From: Pseudoselenomonas ruminantium
GTDB taxonomy: Bacteria; Bacillota; Negativicutes; Selenomonadales; Selenomonadaceae
Assembly (NCBI RefSeq): GCF_900104055.1
Contig: NZ_FNJQ01000013.1
Location: 1-64,000, forward strand
Length of the DNA stretch: 64,000 nucleotides
Direction of reading: 5' to 3'
Part shown: positions 17,017 through 26,344 of the stretch, in pieces
How the letters are laid out: each line of letters opens with the position of its first letter
How positions within the stretch are numbered: the stretch's first letter is position 1
Translations under genes and position numbers: made by a program
Notes under the pieces: generated by a model
The model's database searches: none
What the model saw: the letters and a program-made list of their open reading frames with translations, nothing else
What the model was told of the DNA's origin: nothing

Positions 17017-18314
17017 TACTGTATTTCCTCCAAAGTCTGATAAAATTCAGGGTACGAGATATTGACGCACTGGGGATTTTCAATCTCCACGCCAGCGCCC
17101 ACGGTGCCCAGGATGGCCAAAGACATGGCAATGCGATGGTCGTCATAAGAAAAGGCCGTGGCCGGCTGCAGTTTGGCACCGCCATGGATAACCAGCCCGT
17201 CCTCACGTTCTTCCACCGCGCCGGGAGCCAGCTTGTTGAACTCTTTGGCAATGGCCATCAGGCGGTCGGTTTCCTTGACGCGCAGTTCCCCGGCGCCGGT
17301 AATCACGGTATCGCCCTTAGCGCAAAGAGCCGCTACGGCAATCACGGGGATTTCGTCAATCAGGCGGGGCATGATTTCAGCGCCAAAGTTCACGCCCTTA
17401 AGTTCGCTGTATTCCACCAGCATATCCGCTGCGGCTTCCCCACCGCTTGTGCGTTCGTTCTGCAGGGTAATCTTAGCACCCATATCCTTGAGCACATCGA
17501 GGATACCCGTGCGGGTGGGGTTGATGCCCACATTCTTGAGCAGCAGTTTGCTGCCGGGCACGATGCTGCCTGCTACGAGCCAGTAAGCGGCAGAGCTGAT
17601 ATCGCCGGGCACTTCGATTTCCTGGGGTGCCGTGAACTTTTCCACGGGCTGGATGGTTACGGCCGTGCCCTCGCGCTTGAGCTCTACGCCGAAGGCGGAG
17701 AGCATCTGTTCCGTATGGTCGCGGGATACGAAGGGTTCGTTAACCGTAGTTTCCCCATCGGCAAACATGCCGGCCAGCAGGATGGCAGATTTCACCTGGG
17801 CGCTGGCCACGGGGCTGTCGTAGTGCGTGCCATGAAGCTGCTCTTTAGCAGGTACTACGGTGATGGGCAGTTTCGCGTTGTTTTCCCGGCCGTAAATCTG
17901 CGCGCCCATTTTAGACAAGGGCTTGATAACCCGGCCCATGGGGCGCTTGTGCAGGGAAGCATCTCCCGTGAAAGTGGACAGGAATGGCTGGGCGGCCAGA
18001 ATACCCATCAGGAGGCGCAGGGTGGTACCGGAGTTGCCCGCATCCAGAATGGTTGCCGGTTCCTTAAGGCCATGCAGGCCGTTACCCGTGACGATGAGCT
18101 CCGTGTCGCTGATAAATTCGACTTTGGCACCGAGCGCTTCCATGCAGGCTGCGGTGGACATGCAGTCCTGAGCGTGCAAAAAGTTCTTGATGCGCACCGG
18201 CGTATCGCCCAGCGCAGAGAACATGACACTGCGGTGGGAAATTGACTTGTCACCGGGTATTACGATTTCGCCTTGCAGGCCCTGACGGGCTTTTTCAATC
18301 TGGATTTTTTCCAT
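17016..18314 (-). CDS. aroA: 3-phosphoshikimate 1-carboxyvinyltransferase (EPSP synthase)
   Basis: Sixth step of the shikimate pathway: joins PEP and shikimate-3-phosphate. The 432 residues contain GDKSISHRSVMFSALG (PEP/S3P binding), LDAGNSGTTLRLLMG, the SAQVKSAILLAGMFA segment and FDDHRIAMSL-like SYDDHRIAMSLAILG near the end. The start ATG follows AAAGGGG by about 8 nt. The spacing of LDAGNSGTTLRLLMG resembles class II enzymes, which is a weak assignment. First of the tightly coupled aroA-cmk-plsC group. Confidence 0.96.
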   Translation of the reverse strand: MEKIQIEKARQGLQGEIVIPGDKSISHRSVMFSALGDTPVRIKNFLHAQDCMSTAACMEALGAKVEFISDTELIVTGNGLHGLKEPATILDAGNSGTTLRLLMGILAAQPFLSTFTGDASLHKRPMGRVIKPLSKMGAQIYGRENNAKLPITVVPAKEQLHGTHYDSPVASAQVKSAILLAGMFADGETTVNEPFVSRDHTEQMLSAFGVELKREGTAVTIQPVEKFTAPQEIEVPGDISSAAYWLVAGSIVPGSKLLLKNVGINPTRTGILDVLKDMGAKITLQNERTSGGEAAADMLVEYSELKGVNFGAEIMPRLIDEIPVIAVAALCAKGDTVITGAGELRVKETDRLMAIAKEFNKLAPGAVEEREDGLVIHGGAKLQPATAFSYDDHRIAMSLAILGTVGAGVEIENPQCVNISYPEFYQTLEEIQ

Positions 18315-18341
18315 TCAGACAACCCCTTTATTTATATAGAT

Positions 18342-19583
18342 TTAATCGTTCCACACACTCCAGTTGCCGGCGGCGGCGCCCATCGAGAACGCTGCCTGCA
18401 GATTGTAGCCGCCGGTATAGGCGTCCACATCCACCACTTCGCCGGCAAAGTACAAGCCTTTGACGAGTTTTGACTCCATGGTCTTGGGATTGATTTCCTT
18501 GACGGAAATACCTCCCGCCGTCACGATGGCTTCGGCTATGGGCCTTGCTTTGGTGATGGTCAAAGGCAAATGCTGTAAAACCTGCCCCAAGCGGTGGCGT
18601 TCTTCCACCGTGATCTGATGGACGGGCTTATCCATTTCCAGGAAGGCCGCATCCAACACCGGCTCAATGAGCTTATGAGGCAGCAAGTCCACCATGGCAT
18701 TGCCCAGTTGCTTGCGCTGATACTTGGCAAAATCCCTTTGCAAACGGGCGTCGAGCACATCTTCGGCCAGAGCTGGCTTTAAGTTGAGCTCCAGTTCCAC
18801 AAAGGCATCATTGGCCAGGGCTTCGGTAGCCGCACGGCTCAGGGACAGGATAATGGGGCCCGTGACACCGAAATGCGTGAACATCATTTCCCCGAACATA
18901 TCCGTCTTTTTCTCGCCATCCACCAACAGTGTGGCCTTGACATTGCGCAGGGACAGGCCCTGTACGGATTTTACCCAGTCCTCCTCGGTTTCCAAAGGCA
19001 CCAGGGACGGGCGGATATCCACCAGCGTATGCCCGAGCTTCTGGGCCATCTTATAGCCATCACCTGTCGAGCCGGTGCCAGGATAGGAGGCACCGCCGGT
19101 ACAGAGGATTACCGCATCGGCTTTTACGCTGGCACCGCTTTGCAGCTTCACGGCCTTGACTTCCCCATCCTGGGCGAGGATTTCGCTGACAGGGCTGTCG
19201 ATTTCGATCTTGACACCCAGCTCATGGAGTTTATGCACCATGGCATCCACCACATCCTGGGCCTTGTCACTGACCGGGAACACCCGCTGGCCCCGCTCCA
19301 CTTTGGTGGGCACGCCGGCGGACTCAAAGAAGTAAATGACATCCTCGTTGTCATAGGCTCGCATGGAGCTATTGAGGAATTTTCCGTTGCCGTGGATGTT
19401 CTTGATGATTTCCGGCACGGTGGCGGCGTTGGTGATATTGCAGCGCCCCTTGCCCGTAATCAGCATCTTCTTGCCGGGACGCTTCATCTTTTCCAATATG
19501 GTCACATCGGCCCCGTTCTCCGCCGCCTTGATGGCCGCCATCATGCCTGCGGGACCGGCACCGATTACAATGATTTTTTTCAT
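18342..19583 (-). CDS. HI0933/BaiN-family FAD-dependent oxidoreductase
   Basis: A 413-residue flavoprotein with an N-terminal dinucleotide fold (IIVIGAGPAGMMAAIKAAENG), the family signature GKGRCNITN at about 45-53, a second FAD segment (AVILCTGGASYPGTGSTGDGY) and a C-terminal FAD-contact region (TAGGISVKEINPKTMESK; LYFAGEVVDVDAYTGGYNLQ). The biochemical role of most members is unknown. The ATG overlaps the stop of the pseudouridine synthase gene (ATGA). Confidence 0.88.
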   Translation of the reverse strand: MKKIIVIGAGPAGMMAAIKAAENGADVTILEKMKRPGKKMLITGKGRCNITNAATVPEIIKNIHGNGKFLNSSMRAYDNEDVIYFFESAGVPTKVERGQRVFPVSDKAQDVVDAMVHKLHELGVKIEIDSPVSEILAQDGEVKAVKLQSGASVKADAVILCTGGASYPGTGSTGDGYKMAQKLGHTLVDIRPSLVPLETEEDWVKSVQGLSLRNVKATLLVDGEKKTDMFGEMMFTHFGVTGPIILSLSRAATEALANDAFVELELNLKPALAEDVLDARLQRDFAKYQRKQLGNAMVDLLPHKLIEPVLDAAFLEMDKPVHQITVEERHRLGQVLQHLPLTITKARPIAEAIVTAGGISVKEINPKTMESKLVKGLYFAGEVVDVDAYTGGYNLQAAFSMGAAAGNWSVWND

Positions 19584-20308
19584 GATTGTTCTATTCCTGC
19601 TATACGATAGAGTTCTGCAACTTCTTCAGAGGTCAAAGGACGATAATGGCCACGCTTGACACCTGCCAAGGTCAGCTCTGCAAATTTCACCCGCTTCAAG
19701 GCCCGCACATCAGAGCCAATGGCGGCAAACATCCGGCGCACCTGCCGGTTGCGGCCCTCGTGGATGGTGATTTCCACCTTGGCTTCGTCTTCAGCCGTAT
19801 CCAGCAAGTTTACCACCGCCGGCGCCGTCAGGCCGTCTTCGAGCTTAATGCCCTGACGCAGTTTATCCAAGGCCTTTTCCGTGGGAATGGGCGTCACGCG
19901 GGCAATATAGGTCTTATTGACCTTGTATCGGGGATGCAACAGGCCGTTCATCAGATTGCCGTCATTGGAAATCAGCAGCAGCCCTTCGGTGTTGTTGTCG
20001 AGCCTTCCTAAGGGATAAACCCGTTCTTTGACCTCCGGCAGCAGGTCCAGCACCGTGCGCCGCCCGCGCTCATCCTTAGCGGTGGACAGATACCCTTTGG
20101 GCTTATTGAGCAGGAAGTAGACCTTTTCTTCCGCCAAGTCCAGGGGCTTGCCATCCACGCAGATGCGCTGGCTGCTCTCATACTTGCCGCCCAGTTCCGT
20201 GACAACCTGACCATCAACAGTAACCCTTCCAGCCAGTATCAGGCCTTCTGCCGCCCGCCGGGAAGCAATTCCAGCCTTCGCAATAATTTTTTGCAAGCGT
20301 TCTGCCAT
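19580..20308 (-). CDS. RsuA/RluB-type pseudouridine synthase
   Basis: Converts specific rRNA uridines to pseudouridine. The 242 residues begin with an S4 RNA-binding domain (LQKIIAKAGIASRRAAEGLI), followed by the catalytic domain with PLGRLDNNTEGLLLISNDG, whose aspartate is the nucleophile, and HEGRNRQVRRMF. This is typical of the RluB/RsuA group; the target site cannot be told from sequence. Start and stop overlap the neighbouring genes by 1 and 4 bases. Confidence 0.92.
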   Translation of the reverse strand: MAERLQKIIAKAGIASRRAAEGLILAGRVTVDGQVVTELGGKYESSQRICVDGKPLDLAEEKVYFLLNKPKGYLSTAKDERGRRTVLDLLPEVKERVYPLGRLDNNTEGLLLISNDGNLMNGLLHPRYKVNKTYIARVTPIPTEKALDKLRQGIKLEDGLTAPAVVNLLDTAEDEAKVEITIHEGRNRQVRRMFAAIGSDVRALKRVKFAELTLAGVKRGHYRPLTSEEVAELYRIAGIEQS

Positions 20309-21534
20309 CAGAACAGTCCTTTCCAGAAATCACGCAGCCAGTTCCATACATTGTCCCAGAAGGAGTAGTATTCCACGTCATTGGCGGCCAGCAGATTGAT
20401 GGCGCCCTGACGCTTGCCATCATAGTAGCATACCACCTTGCCGACAACATCGCCTTTTTTGATGGGCGCAGCCACTTCATCAGGGACTTCGATTTTCTTC
20501 TCGACCTTGCCGTTTTCGCCCACTTTTTCCGCGGCCACTAAGGACTCTGAAGCCACAAGTTCGAGTTCATCCTGGCGGCCATCGGCTACGTCCACCTTGG
20601 TCACCACTTCGCCCTTTTTCACCAAGTTCTTGGGGCGGGCGTTCTGGAAGCCATAGTCCAGCAGGGCGATGGAGTCATTCCACATATAATAGCTGTCCAG
20701 CACCACGGCCACCAGCTGCATGCCATCGCGGCGAGCAGCGGAAACCAGGCAGCGGCCTGCGGCCTCCGTATAGCCGGTTTTTACACCATTGCCACCACGA
20801 TAGAGCCAGAGCATCTGATTTTCATTGCGCAGCTGCTTGGACGGATCTTTCACCCATTCATAGGTGGCTTCCTGCCTGCTGACGATTTCCTCAAAATGCG
20901 GGATGCTGTAGCCATAGGCTGCAATCTTTGCCAAATCAAAGGCCGTCGTATAGTGATTGTCGTCCGGCAGGCCGTTGGGATTCACAAAATGCGTATTGTA
21001 GGCCCCGATTTCGCCGGCCTTTTCATTCAGCATCTGCACAAAGGCCGGCACAGAGCCTGCGATATGCTCGGCTACGGCCACCGTGGCATCGTTGCCGGAA
21101 TGCATCATCATGCCGGCGAGCAGTTCTCCCAAGGGAATCTTATCCCCCTGCACCAGCCAGAGGGTGGAGCCCTCCACTCCTTCGGCATTCTTGCTGACCG
21201 TCACGATATCGTTTAGATTGCCATGCTCGAGCGCCACGATCAAGGTCATCATCTTCGTGGTACTGGCCGGATAACGGCGGGCATCGATATCCCGCTCGTA
21301 GAGTACCGTACCTGTCACCGCATCCATCACGATGGCCGAACGGGCCGTAAGCTTCTGCAGTGGATCAGCAGTGCTTACCACGAGCCCCGGAATCTCCGGC
21401 CGCTCCGGCTGTACATAGACCTTATCCTGCACTTCGGCAGAAGCCGGTGTCCCCTGCGGCAAATTCAACAATGAAAAACTGGCGGCACCAATCATCAACG
21501 CGGCCAGACTCTTATAGGCGATCGCTCGTCTCAA
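20308..21534 (-). CDS. D-alanyl-D-alanine carboxypeptidase (DacF/PBP5 type)
   Basis: Trims the terminal D-Ala from peptidoglycan side chains in the periplasm. The 408 residues carry a signal peptide ending near GTPASA, the serine-protease-like motifs YPASTTKMM (SxxK), HSGNDAT (SxN) and NGVKTGYTEAAG (KTG), and a C-terminal beta domain and amphipathic tail (FWDNVWNWLRDFWKGLF) that should anchor it to the membrane surface. The start is set at TTG 21534, 8 nt after GGAG; the GTG at 21543 overlaps the Shine-Dalgarno. Stop overlaps the next start by one base. Confidence 0.93.
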   Translation of the reverse strand: MRRAIAYKSLAALMIGAASFSLLNLPQGTPASAEVQDKVYVQPERPEIPGLVVSTADPLQKLTARSAIVMDAVTGTVLYERDIDARRYPASTTKMMTLIVALEHGNLNDIVTVSKNAEGVEGSTLWLVQGDKIPLGELLAGMMMHSGNDATVAVAEHIAGSVPAFVQMLNEKAGEIGAYNTHFVNPNGLPDDNHYTTAFDLAKIAAYGYSIPHFEEIVSRQEATYEWVKDPSKQLRNENQMLWLYRGGNGVKTGYTEAAGRCLVSAARRDGMQLVAVVLDSYYMWNDSIALLDYGFQNARPKNLVKKGEVVTKVDVADGRQDELELVASESLVAAEKVGENGKVEKKIEVPDEVAAPIKKGDVVGKVVCYYDGKRQGAINLLAANDVEYYSFWDNVWNWLRDFWKGLF

Positions 21535-21570
21535 AACATACACTCCATTTACTTACATAATAACGTTACT

Positions 21571-21600
21571 ATTTTATCACTGTTATCCCGTATAGGGCAA
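21571..21600 (-). promoter_or_regulatory. Putative promoter upstream of the DacF-like gene
   Basis: Minus-strand TTGCCC, 18 bp, TAAAAT, ending about 37 nt before the start codon. The match is moderate. Confidence 0.4.
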
Positions 21601-21634
21601 GGCTGAAGGGAAAAAAGGCCGGTAAAAAATAAAG

Positions 21635-21660
21635 CTGCCCGCCCCTTCAGGAGCAGGCAG
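21635..21660 (-). terminator. Terminator of the ROK kinase gene
   Basis: CTGCC/GGCAG outer stem with two C-A mismatches and a TTCA loop, followed on the minus strand by TTTATTTTTTA. It is 8 nt past the stop at 21669. Confidence 0.7.
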
Positions 21661-21668
21661 TATTATTT

Positions 21669-22532
21669 TTACGGATTATTTTGCAGGAAATACCGCAACG
21701 CGCCGGTAAAACCTGCGGCCGTTCCCAGTTCGGCAAAGACAATGCGCGTATTCTTCAGCAGGGCCGGAGGCAGGATTGCGGCCAGATGCTGCTTCAGTCG
21801 CGGCGCAAAGAAATCCCGCTGGGCCATCACGGCTCCGCCCATAATCAATACCTCCGGATTTACGATACAACAGATACTGGCAAGGCCATTGGCAATCCGC
21901 TTGGTCATTTCTTCCAAAGCTGCCTGCGCTTTAGCCTCGCCGGCAGCGGCACGCTGGAAGACTTCTTCACCTGTGACTGCCCCCACTTCCCGCAGCAGAG
22001 CCGGCATACTGGCCAGCTGCTCCAGCGAGCCTCCCGCCAGGGGCAGGAAGCCGATTTCGCCGGCCGCCGCAGCTGCGCCATGGACCAAGTGCCCATCCAG
22101 CACCAGTGCGCCGCCAATGCCCGTCCCCACAAATACGCAGAAGGTACTTTTGGCCCCTTTGCCAGCGCCGAGCCAGCTTTCCCCGAGCCCGGCAGCATTC
22201 ACATCATTTTCCACGGTACAGGGCAAATTGGTCAGGGCTTCAATCTCTTCCCGCAGTTTCATGCCGCTGTAGCCGGGAAAATTTGGCCCTGCGAAAATGA
22301 CTTCGCCCTTTTCCGCATCGATAAGCCCCGGCGAACAAACGGCCACACCGGCCGCCTGACCGCATTCTTCTTGCAGTTCACGGACGATAGCTGCTATTTT
22401 CCGGGGGATATCCCCGCTGCCATCGGTTTCAACCTTTGTCAGGACCTTTCCCTGTGTCAAGATTTGACCGGCTTCTGTCATCATTGCGTATTTGATGGCT
22501 GTGCCACCAATATCTATGCAAGCATACTGCAT
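21669..22532 (-). CDS. ROK-family sugar kinase
   Basis: Probably phosphorylates a hexose or amino sugar. Seen in the 287 residues: the ATP-binding start CIDIGGTAIKYAMM, NDVNAAGLGE with the catalytic aspartate, VFVGTGIGGALVLDG and GAAAAAGEIGFLPL. The usual ROK zinc cluster CxCGxxGCxE is absent from the corresponding region (GGSLEQLASMPALL), as in some Firmicute sugar kinases, so it may be a cluster-less subfamily or of altered specificity. A GGGGAGG box precedes the ATG. It lies 33 nt downstream of dnaE. Confidence 0.88.
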   Translation of the reverse strand: MQYACIDIGGTAIKYAMMTEAGQILTQGKVLTKVETDGSGDIPRKIAAIVRELQEECGQAAGVAVCSPGLIDAEKGEVIFAGPNFPGYSGMKLREEIEALTNLPCTVENDVNAAGLGESWLGAGKGAKSTFCVFVGTGIGGALVLDGHLVHGAAAAAGEIGFLPLAGGSLEQLASMPALLREVGAVTGEEVFQRAAAGEAKAQAALEEMTKRIANGLASICCIVNPEVLIMGGAVMAQRDFFAPRLKQHLAAILPPALLKNTRIVFAELGTAAGFTGALRYFLQNNP

Positions 22533-22565
22533 ATCTAAACCTCCCCTAAAACATACGCCCCTGCT

Positions 22566-25500
22566 TCACCGTTTTTTTACGCCGTTTTTCCCTAATATCT
22601 TCTCCAATTCAGCCAGGGTTTCTTCCTTATTATCCAGCCAGAAGCCTTCTCCGAGCTTCTGCCAGCGTCCCTGATAAAGATAGACCGCATTTTCCCCATG
22701 ATGCGCGGCCATGATCTCTTTGATTGCCGCAACAGCCTTTTCATCGCCGGCTTTAGGCATAAGATAGTATTCGGGATTATACTCTGCCATGGACCAGACC
22801 TTATCGGCCAGGATTTTGACCGTATCATCCTTCAGATCAGCCTTGCCCTGGATGACCACCGGCGTATCGGGCACGAGTGCGTTCATGCACTGATAGAACA
22901 GCCGGGGGAAAACAGTGATTTCCATCTGCTCTGTGTAATCTTCCAAGGTCACGAAACACATAGTTTCGCCTTTTTTCGTGGTAATGCGCTTGCATTCGCT
23001 GACCAGCCCAGCCACCCGCAGTGTCTGCTTGTCCTTGACGCCGCTTTCCTGCAGGGTTTCCAGCCGGGGCAGATGCCCGATCTTATCCTGATACTGGTCC
23101 AAAGGATGGCCCGTGATATAAAAACCGGTGTTTTCCTTCTCCCAGCCCAACCGGGTAAGCACAGGCGCTTCTTCCATATCCGGCAGCTTCATATCCATGG
23201 CCGTGTCTTCCATGACATCACCAAAGAGCCCCAACTGTCCATGAGCAAAATCCTTCTGCCGCCGCTGGGCCTCGCCGACCACCTTTTCGAGCACAGCCAG
23301 CAGCTGGCTGCGCTTGGCCCCCAAGGAATCAAAGGCTCCACATTTGATTAGGCTTTCGAGCACACGCTTGTTGACCGCGGTCATATCCAGCCGCGTACAG
23401 AAATCCAGCAGGGATTCAAACGGCCCCTCCTTTTCCCGGGCCGCCGTAATAAGCTTGATGGCATTCTCACCCACATTGCGCACGGCCGCAAGACCAAAGC
23501 GGATATCGCCCTTGTCCACGCCGAACATGATATCGCTGGCGTTGATATCCGGCGGCAGGATCTTGAGCCCCATGCGGTGCGCCAGCTCAATATAGACCGG
23601 CACCTTCGCGCTGTTATCCATGACACTCGTAAGCATGGCTGCCATGAATTCTGCCGGATAATGAGCCTTGAGATAAGCCGTCTGCCAGGCGACCAAAGCA
23701 TAAGCCGCACTATGGGATTTGTTGAAGCCATAATCGGCAAAGTGCGTCAGCAAGTCAAAGATGGTATTGGCCAGTTCTGCATCGATATGGTTGCCTGCGC
23801 ATCCCTTGAGGAAGTTTTCCTTCTGGGCCATCAGGATCTCATGCTTCTTCTTGCCCATGGCACGGCGCAGGAGGTCGGCCTGTCCAAGGGAGAACCCTGC
23901 CAATACCTGCACAATCTGCATGACCTGCTCCTGGTAGAGCACCACGCCAAAGGTTTCCTTGAGGATGGGCTCCAATAGCGGATGCATATAGGTGACTTCC
24001 TTGCGCCCATGGCGGCCATCGATGAAATCATCCACCATGCCGCTGCCCAGCGGCCCCGGACGATAAAGTGCCACAGTCGGAATCAAATCGGCAAAATTGC
24101 GTGGCGCCAGATTTTTCACGAGGTTGGTCATGCCGGCCGATTCCATCTGGAACACGGCCCCCGTGCGACCTTCGCAGAGCATTTTGGAAGTCAGTTCATC
24201 TTCCAGCGGAATCGCATTGATATCCACCGTTTCCCCGCGAGTGCGCTGGATATTGTCCAGCGTATCGCTGATAACCGTCAGCGTCCGCAGGCCCAAAAAG
24301 TCCATTTTGAGCAGGCCAAGTTCTTCCACATGATCCTTGTCAAATTCCGTAACCAAAGTGCCCTCAGATACGGAAACCGGCAGGTAATCCGTCAACGGGT
24401 GCTTAGCGATAACCACGCCGGCGGCATGGGTGGAGGAATGACGGGGCAGGCCTTCCACCTTGCGGGCAAAATCGATCAGGCGATGGGCTTCCTCGGAGGA
24501 TTCGTACATATTGCGGAATTCCGTGGAGGCCTTCAAGGCCTTGTCCAAAGTCATCTTGAGCTCATTGGGAATCAGCTTGGCTATGGCATCAACCTGGGCA
24601 TACGTCATCCCCAAGGCCCGGCCCACATCGCGCACAGCGCCCTTGGCCGCCATGGTACCGAAGGTGACGATCTGCGCCACATGGTCGTAGCCGTAGCGTT
24701 CCTTTACATAGTCGATAACCTCTTCGCGACGGATATAGCAGAAGTCGATATCGATATCCGGCATGGTCACGCGCTCCGGATTCAGGAAGCGCTCAAAGAG
24801 CAGGTCATATTTCAGGGGATCGAGATTGGTGATGCCCAAGAGATAGGCGACAATACTGCCGGCTGCCGAACCACGGCCGGGGCCGACGGAAATGCCCTGC
24901 TCCCGGGAATGGTTGATGAAATCCCAGACGATCAGGAAGTAGCTGTCATATCCCATGCGATGGATAATGCCCAGCTCATAGTCCAATCGCTTCCTTACTT
25001 CGTCCGTGATTTCTGGATAACGAGACGGCAGTGCCTGCTCGCAGAGCGCCCGCAAGTAAGCCTCATCATCCTTGTAGGCTTCAGGTATCGGATAATACGG
25101 CAGCTGGATATGGCCAAACTCAAAATCCACCTGACAGCGTTCCGCAATCCTGGCCGTATTGCTGAGGGCCTCCGGATGGTCCGGGAACAAGGCGGCCATT
25201 TCTTCCGGGGACTTCAGATAGTAGTCATCGCTGTTGAATCGCATACGCTCCGGATCATCCACGGTCTTGCTCATCTGAATGCAGAGCAGGATATCGTGGA
25301 ACTCGCTGTCCTCCCGCCGCACATAATGGCTATCGTTGGTCGCCACCAAGCCCAGCCCATACTTTTCCGCCAGCTCAATCAGGCCTTCATTGGCTACGCG
25401 TTCCTCGGGCAGGCCGTGATTCTGGATTTCCAAAAAGTAATTGTCCTTGCCGAAAATATCGATATATTCCTGTACCAGCCGGTCAGCCTTGTCCTTGTTG

Positions 25501-25964
25501 TTCTGTATGAGTGCCCGCGGCACATCACCGGCAATACAGGCCGACAGACAGATAATGCCCTCGTGATACTGGCGCAGCAGCTCCTTGTCCACACGGGGCT
25601 TATAGTACATGCCCTCGATATTGGCCAGCGATACGAGCTTCACGAGATTCTTATAGCCCGTCTGATTCTCGGCCAGCAGGATCAGATGGTAATACTTCGT
25701 GCCATTGACATCCTGCCGTTCTCGCCGGTCACCCGGCGCCAGATAGACCTCACAGCCGATAATCGGCTTGATGCCCTGCTTCTTGCACTCCTTATAAAAA
25801 TCAATAGTGCCGTACATCACGCCATGGTCGGTGATGGCCAGCTGCTTCATACCCAATTCCTTGGCCCGGGCCACCAGATCCTTGATGCGGGCCGCACCAT
25901 CGAGCAGGCTGAATTCCGTATGCACATGAAGATGGGCAAAATCTATCGTATTGACTGCTTCCAT
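22566..25964 (-). CDS. dnaE: DNA polymerase III alpha subunit
   Basis: Replicative polymerase subunit of 1132 residues. Seen: the N-terminal PHP domain (HLHVHTEFSLLDGAARI, AITDHGVMYG, with histidines kept), the palm catalytic motif PDIDIDF and GPGRGSAAGSIVAYLLGI, FGFNKSHSAAYA-like YGFNKSHSAAYALVAWQT, and C-terminal helix-hairpin-helix and OB-fold regions. There is no built-in DnaQ exonuclease, so this is DnaE rather than PolC. Start at ATG 25964 with AGGAAGGA upstream. Confidence 0.97.
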   Translation of the reverse strand: MEAVNTIDFAHLHVHTEFSLLDGAARIKDLVARAKELGMKQLAITDHGVMYGTIDFYKECKKQGIKPIIGCEVYLAPGDRRERQDVNGTKYYHLILLAENQTGYKNLVKLVSLANIEGMYYKPRVDKELLRQYHEGIICLSACIAGDVPRALIQNNKDKADRLVQEYIDIFGKDNYFLEIQNHGLPEERVANEGLIELAEKYGLGLVATNDSHYVRREDSEFHDILLCIQMSKTVDDPERMRFNSDDYYLKSPEEMAALFPDHPEALSNTARIAERCQVDFEFGHIQLPYYPIPEAYKDDEAYLRALCEQALPSRYPEITDEVRKRLDYELGIIHRMGYDSYFLIVWDFINHSREQGISVGPGRGSAAGSIVAYLLGITNLDPLKYDLLFERFLNPERVTMPDIDIDFCYIRREEVIDYVKERYGYDHVAQIVTFGTMAAKGAVRDVGRALGMTYAQVDAIAKLIPNELKMTLDKALKASTEFRNMYESSEEAHRLIDFARKVEGLPRHSSTHAAGVVIAKHPLTDYLPVSVSEGTLVTEFDKDHVEELGLLKMDFLGLRTLTVISDTLDNIQRTRGETVDINAIPLEDELTSKMLCEGRTGAVFQMESAGMTNLVKNLAPRNFADLIPTVALYRPGPLGSGMVDDFIDGRHGRKEVTYMHPLLEPILKETFGVVLYQEQVMQIVQVLAGFSLGQADLLRRAMGKKKHEILMAQKENFLKGCAGNHIDAELANTIFDLLTHFADYGFNKSHSAAYALVAWQTAYLKAHYPAEFMAAMLTSVMDNSAKVPVYIELAHRMGLKILPPDINASDIMFGVDKGDIRFGLAAVRNVGENAIKLITAAREKEGPFESLLDFCTRLDMTAVNKRVLESLIKCGAFDSLGAKRSQLLAVLEKVVGEAQRRQKDFAHGQLGLFGDVMEDTAMDMKLPDMEEAPVLTRLGWEKENTGFYITGHPLDQYQDKIGHLPRLETLQESGVKDKQTLRVAGLVSECKRITTKKGETMCFVTLEDYTEQMEITVFPRLFYQCMNALVPDTPVVIQGKADLKDDTVKILADKVWSMAEYNPEYYLMPKAGDEKAVAAIKEIMAAHHGENAVYLYQGRWQKLGEGFWLDNKEETLAELEKILGKNGVKKR

Positions 25965-26020
25965 AAGTAGTTCCTTCCTAATAATTGAAAAACGTTTATC
26001 CTTTAGTATAGCATAAAACC

Positions 26021-26049
26021 TTGCCCCCTTGCAGGCTCTTTGCTAAAAT
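26021..26049 (+). promoter_or_regulatory. Putative promoter of the hydE operon
   Basis: TTGCCC, 17 bp, TAAAAT, about 35 nt upstream of the first gene. Modest match. Confidence 0.4.
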
Positions 26050-26082
26050 ATCAGTAAGAATAGTTTTCGGGAGGTGCCCGCC

Positions 26083-26343
26083 ATGACCATACACGGAGCC
26101 GTCATTATCGAACAGGGTGTGACCTTTGCCATCATCGCGGTGAAGCAGTCCGTCACCATGTATACCGCACGCATGGTGCAGACACGCCATGAACTGGCCC
26201 AGTTCTTCCCCAATATGCCCATCATCCTCATGAGTCAGGATAACAGCGGCACGCCCCATTACTACGGACGGAAGGATATCGTGGAATTCCTAAAATCCAT
26301 CCGGCTGGACCAGATTCCTTGGAAGGAGTATCACATCTACTGA
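26083..26343 (+). CDS. Small protein of unknown function upstream of hydE
   Basis: An 86-residue protein beginning MTIHGAVIIEQGVTFAIIAVK, with GGGAGGTG 6 nt before the ATG at 26083. It ends two bases before hydE. It contains hydrophobic beta-strand-like segments and no clear transmembrane helix. I do not recognise the family; its coupling to hydE suggests they are co-expressed. Confidence 0.65.
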   Translation: MTIHGAVIIEQGVTFAIIAVKQSVTMYTARMVQTRHELAQFFPNMPIILMSQDNSGTPHYYGRKDIVEFLKSIRLDQIPWKEYHIY

Positions 26344-26344
26344 C

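Noticed and set aside
25996-26259. 87-codon minus-strand frame upstream of dnaE
   Set aside because: Opposite to the better-supported 26083-26343 gene, which has a strong Shine-Dalgarno and is coupled to hydE.
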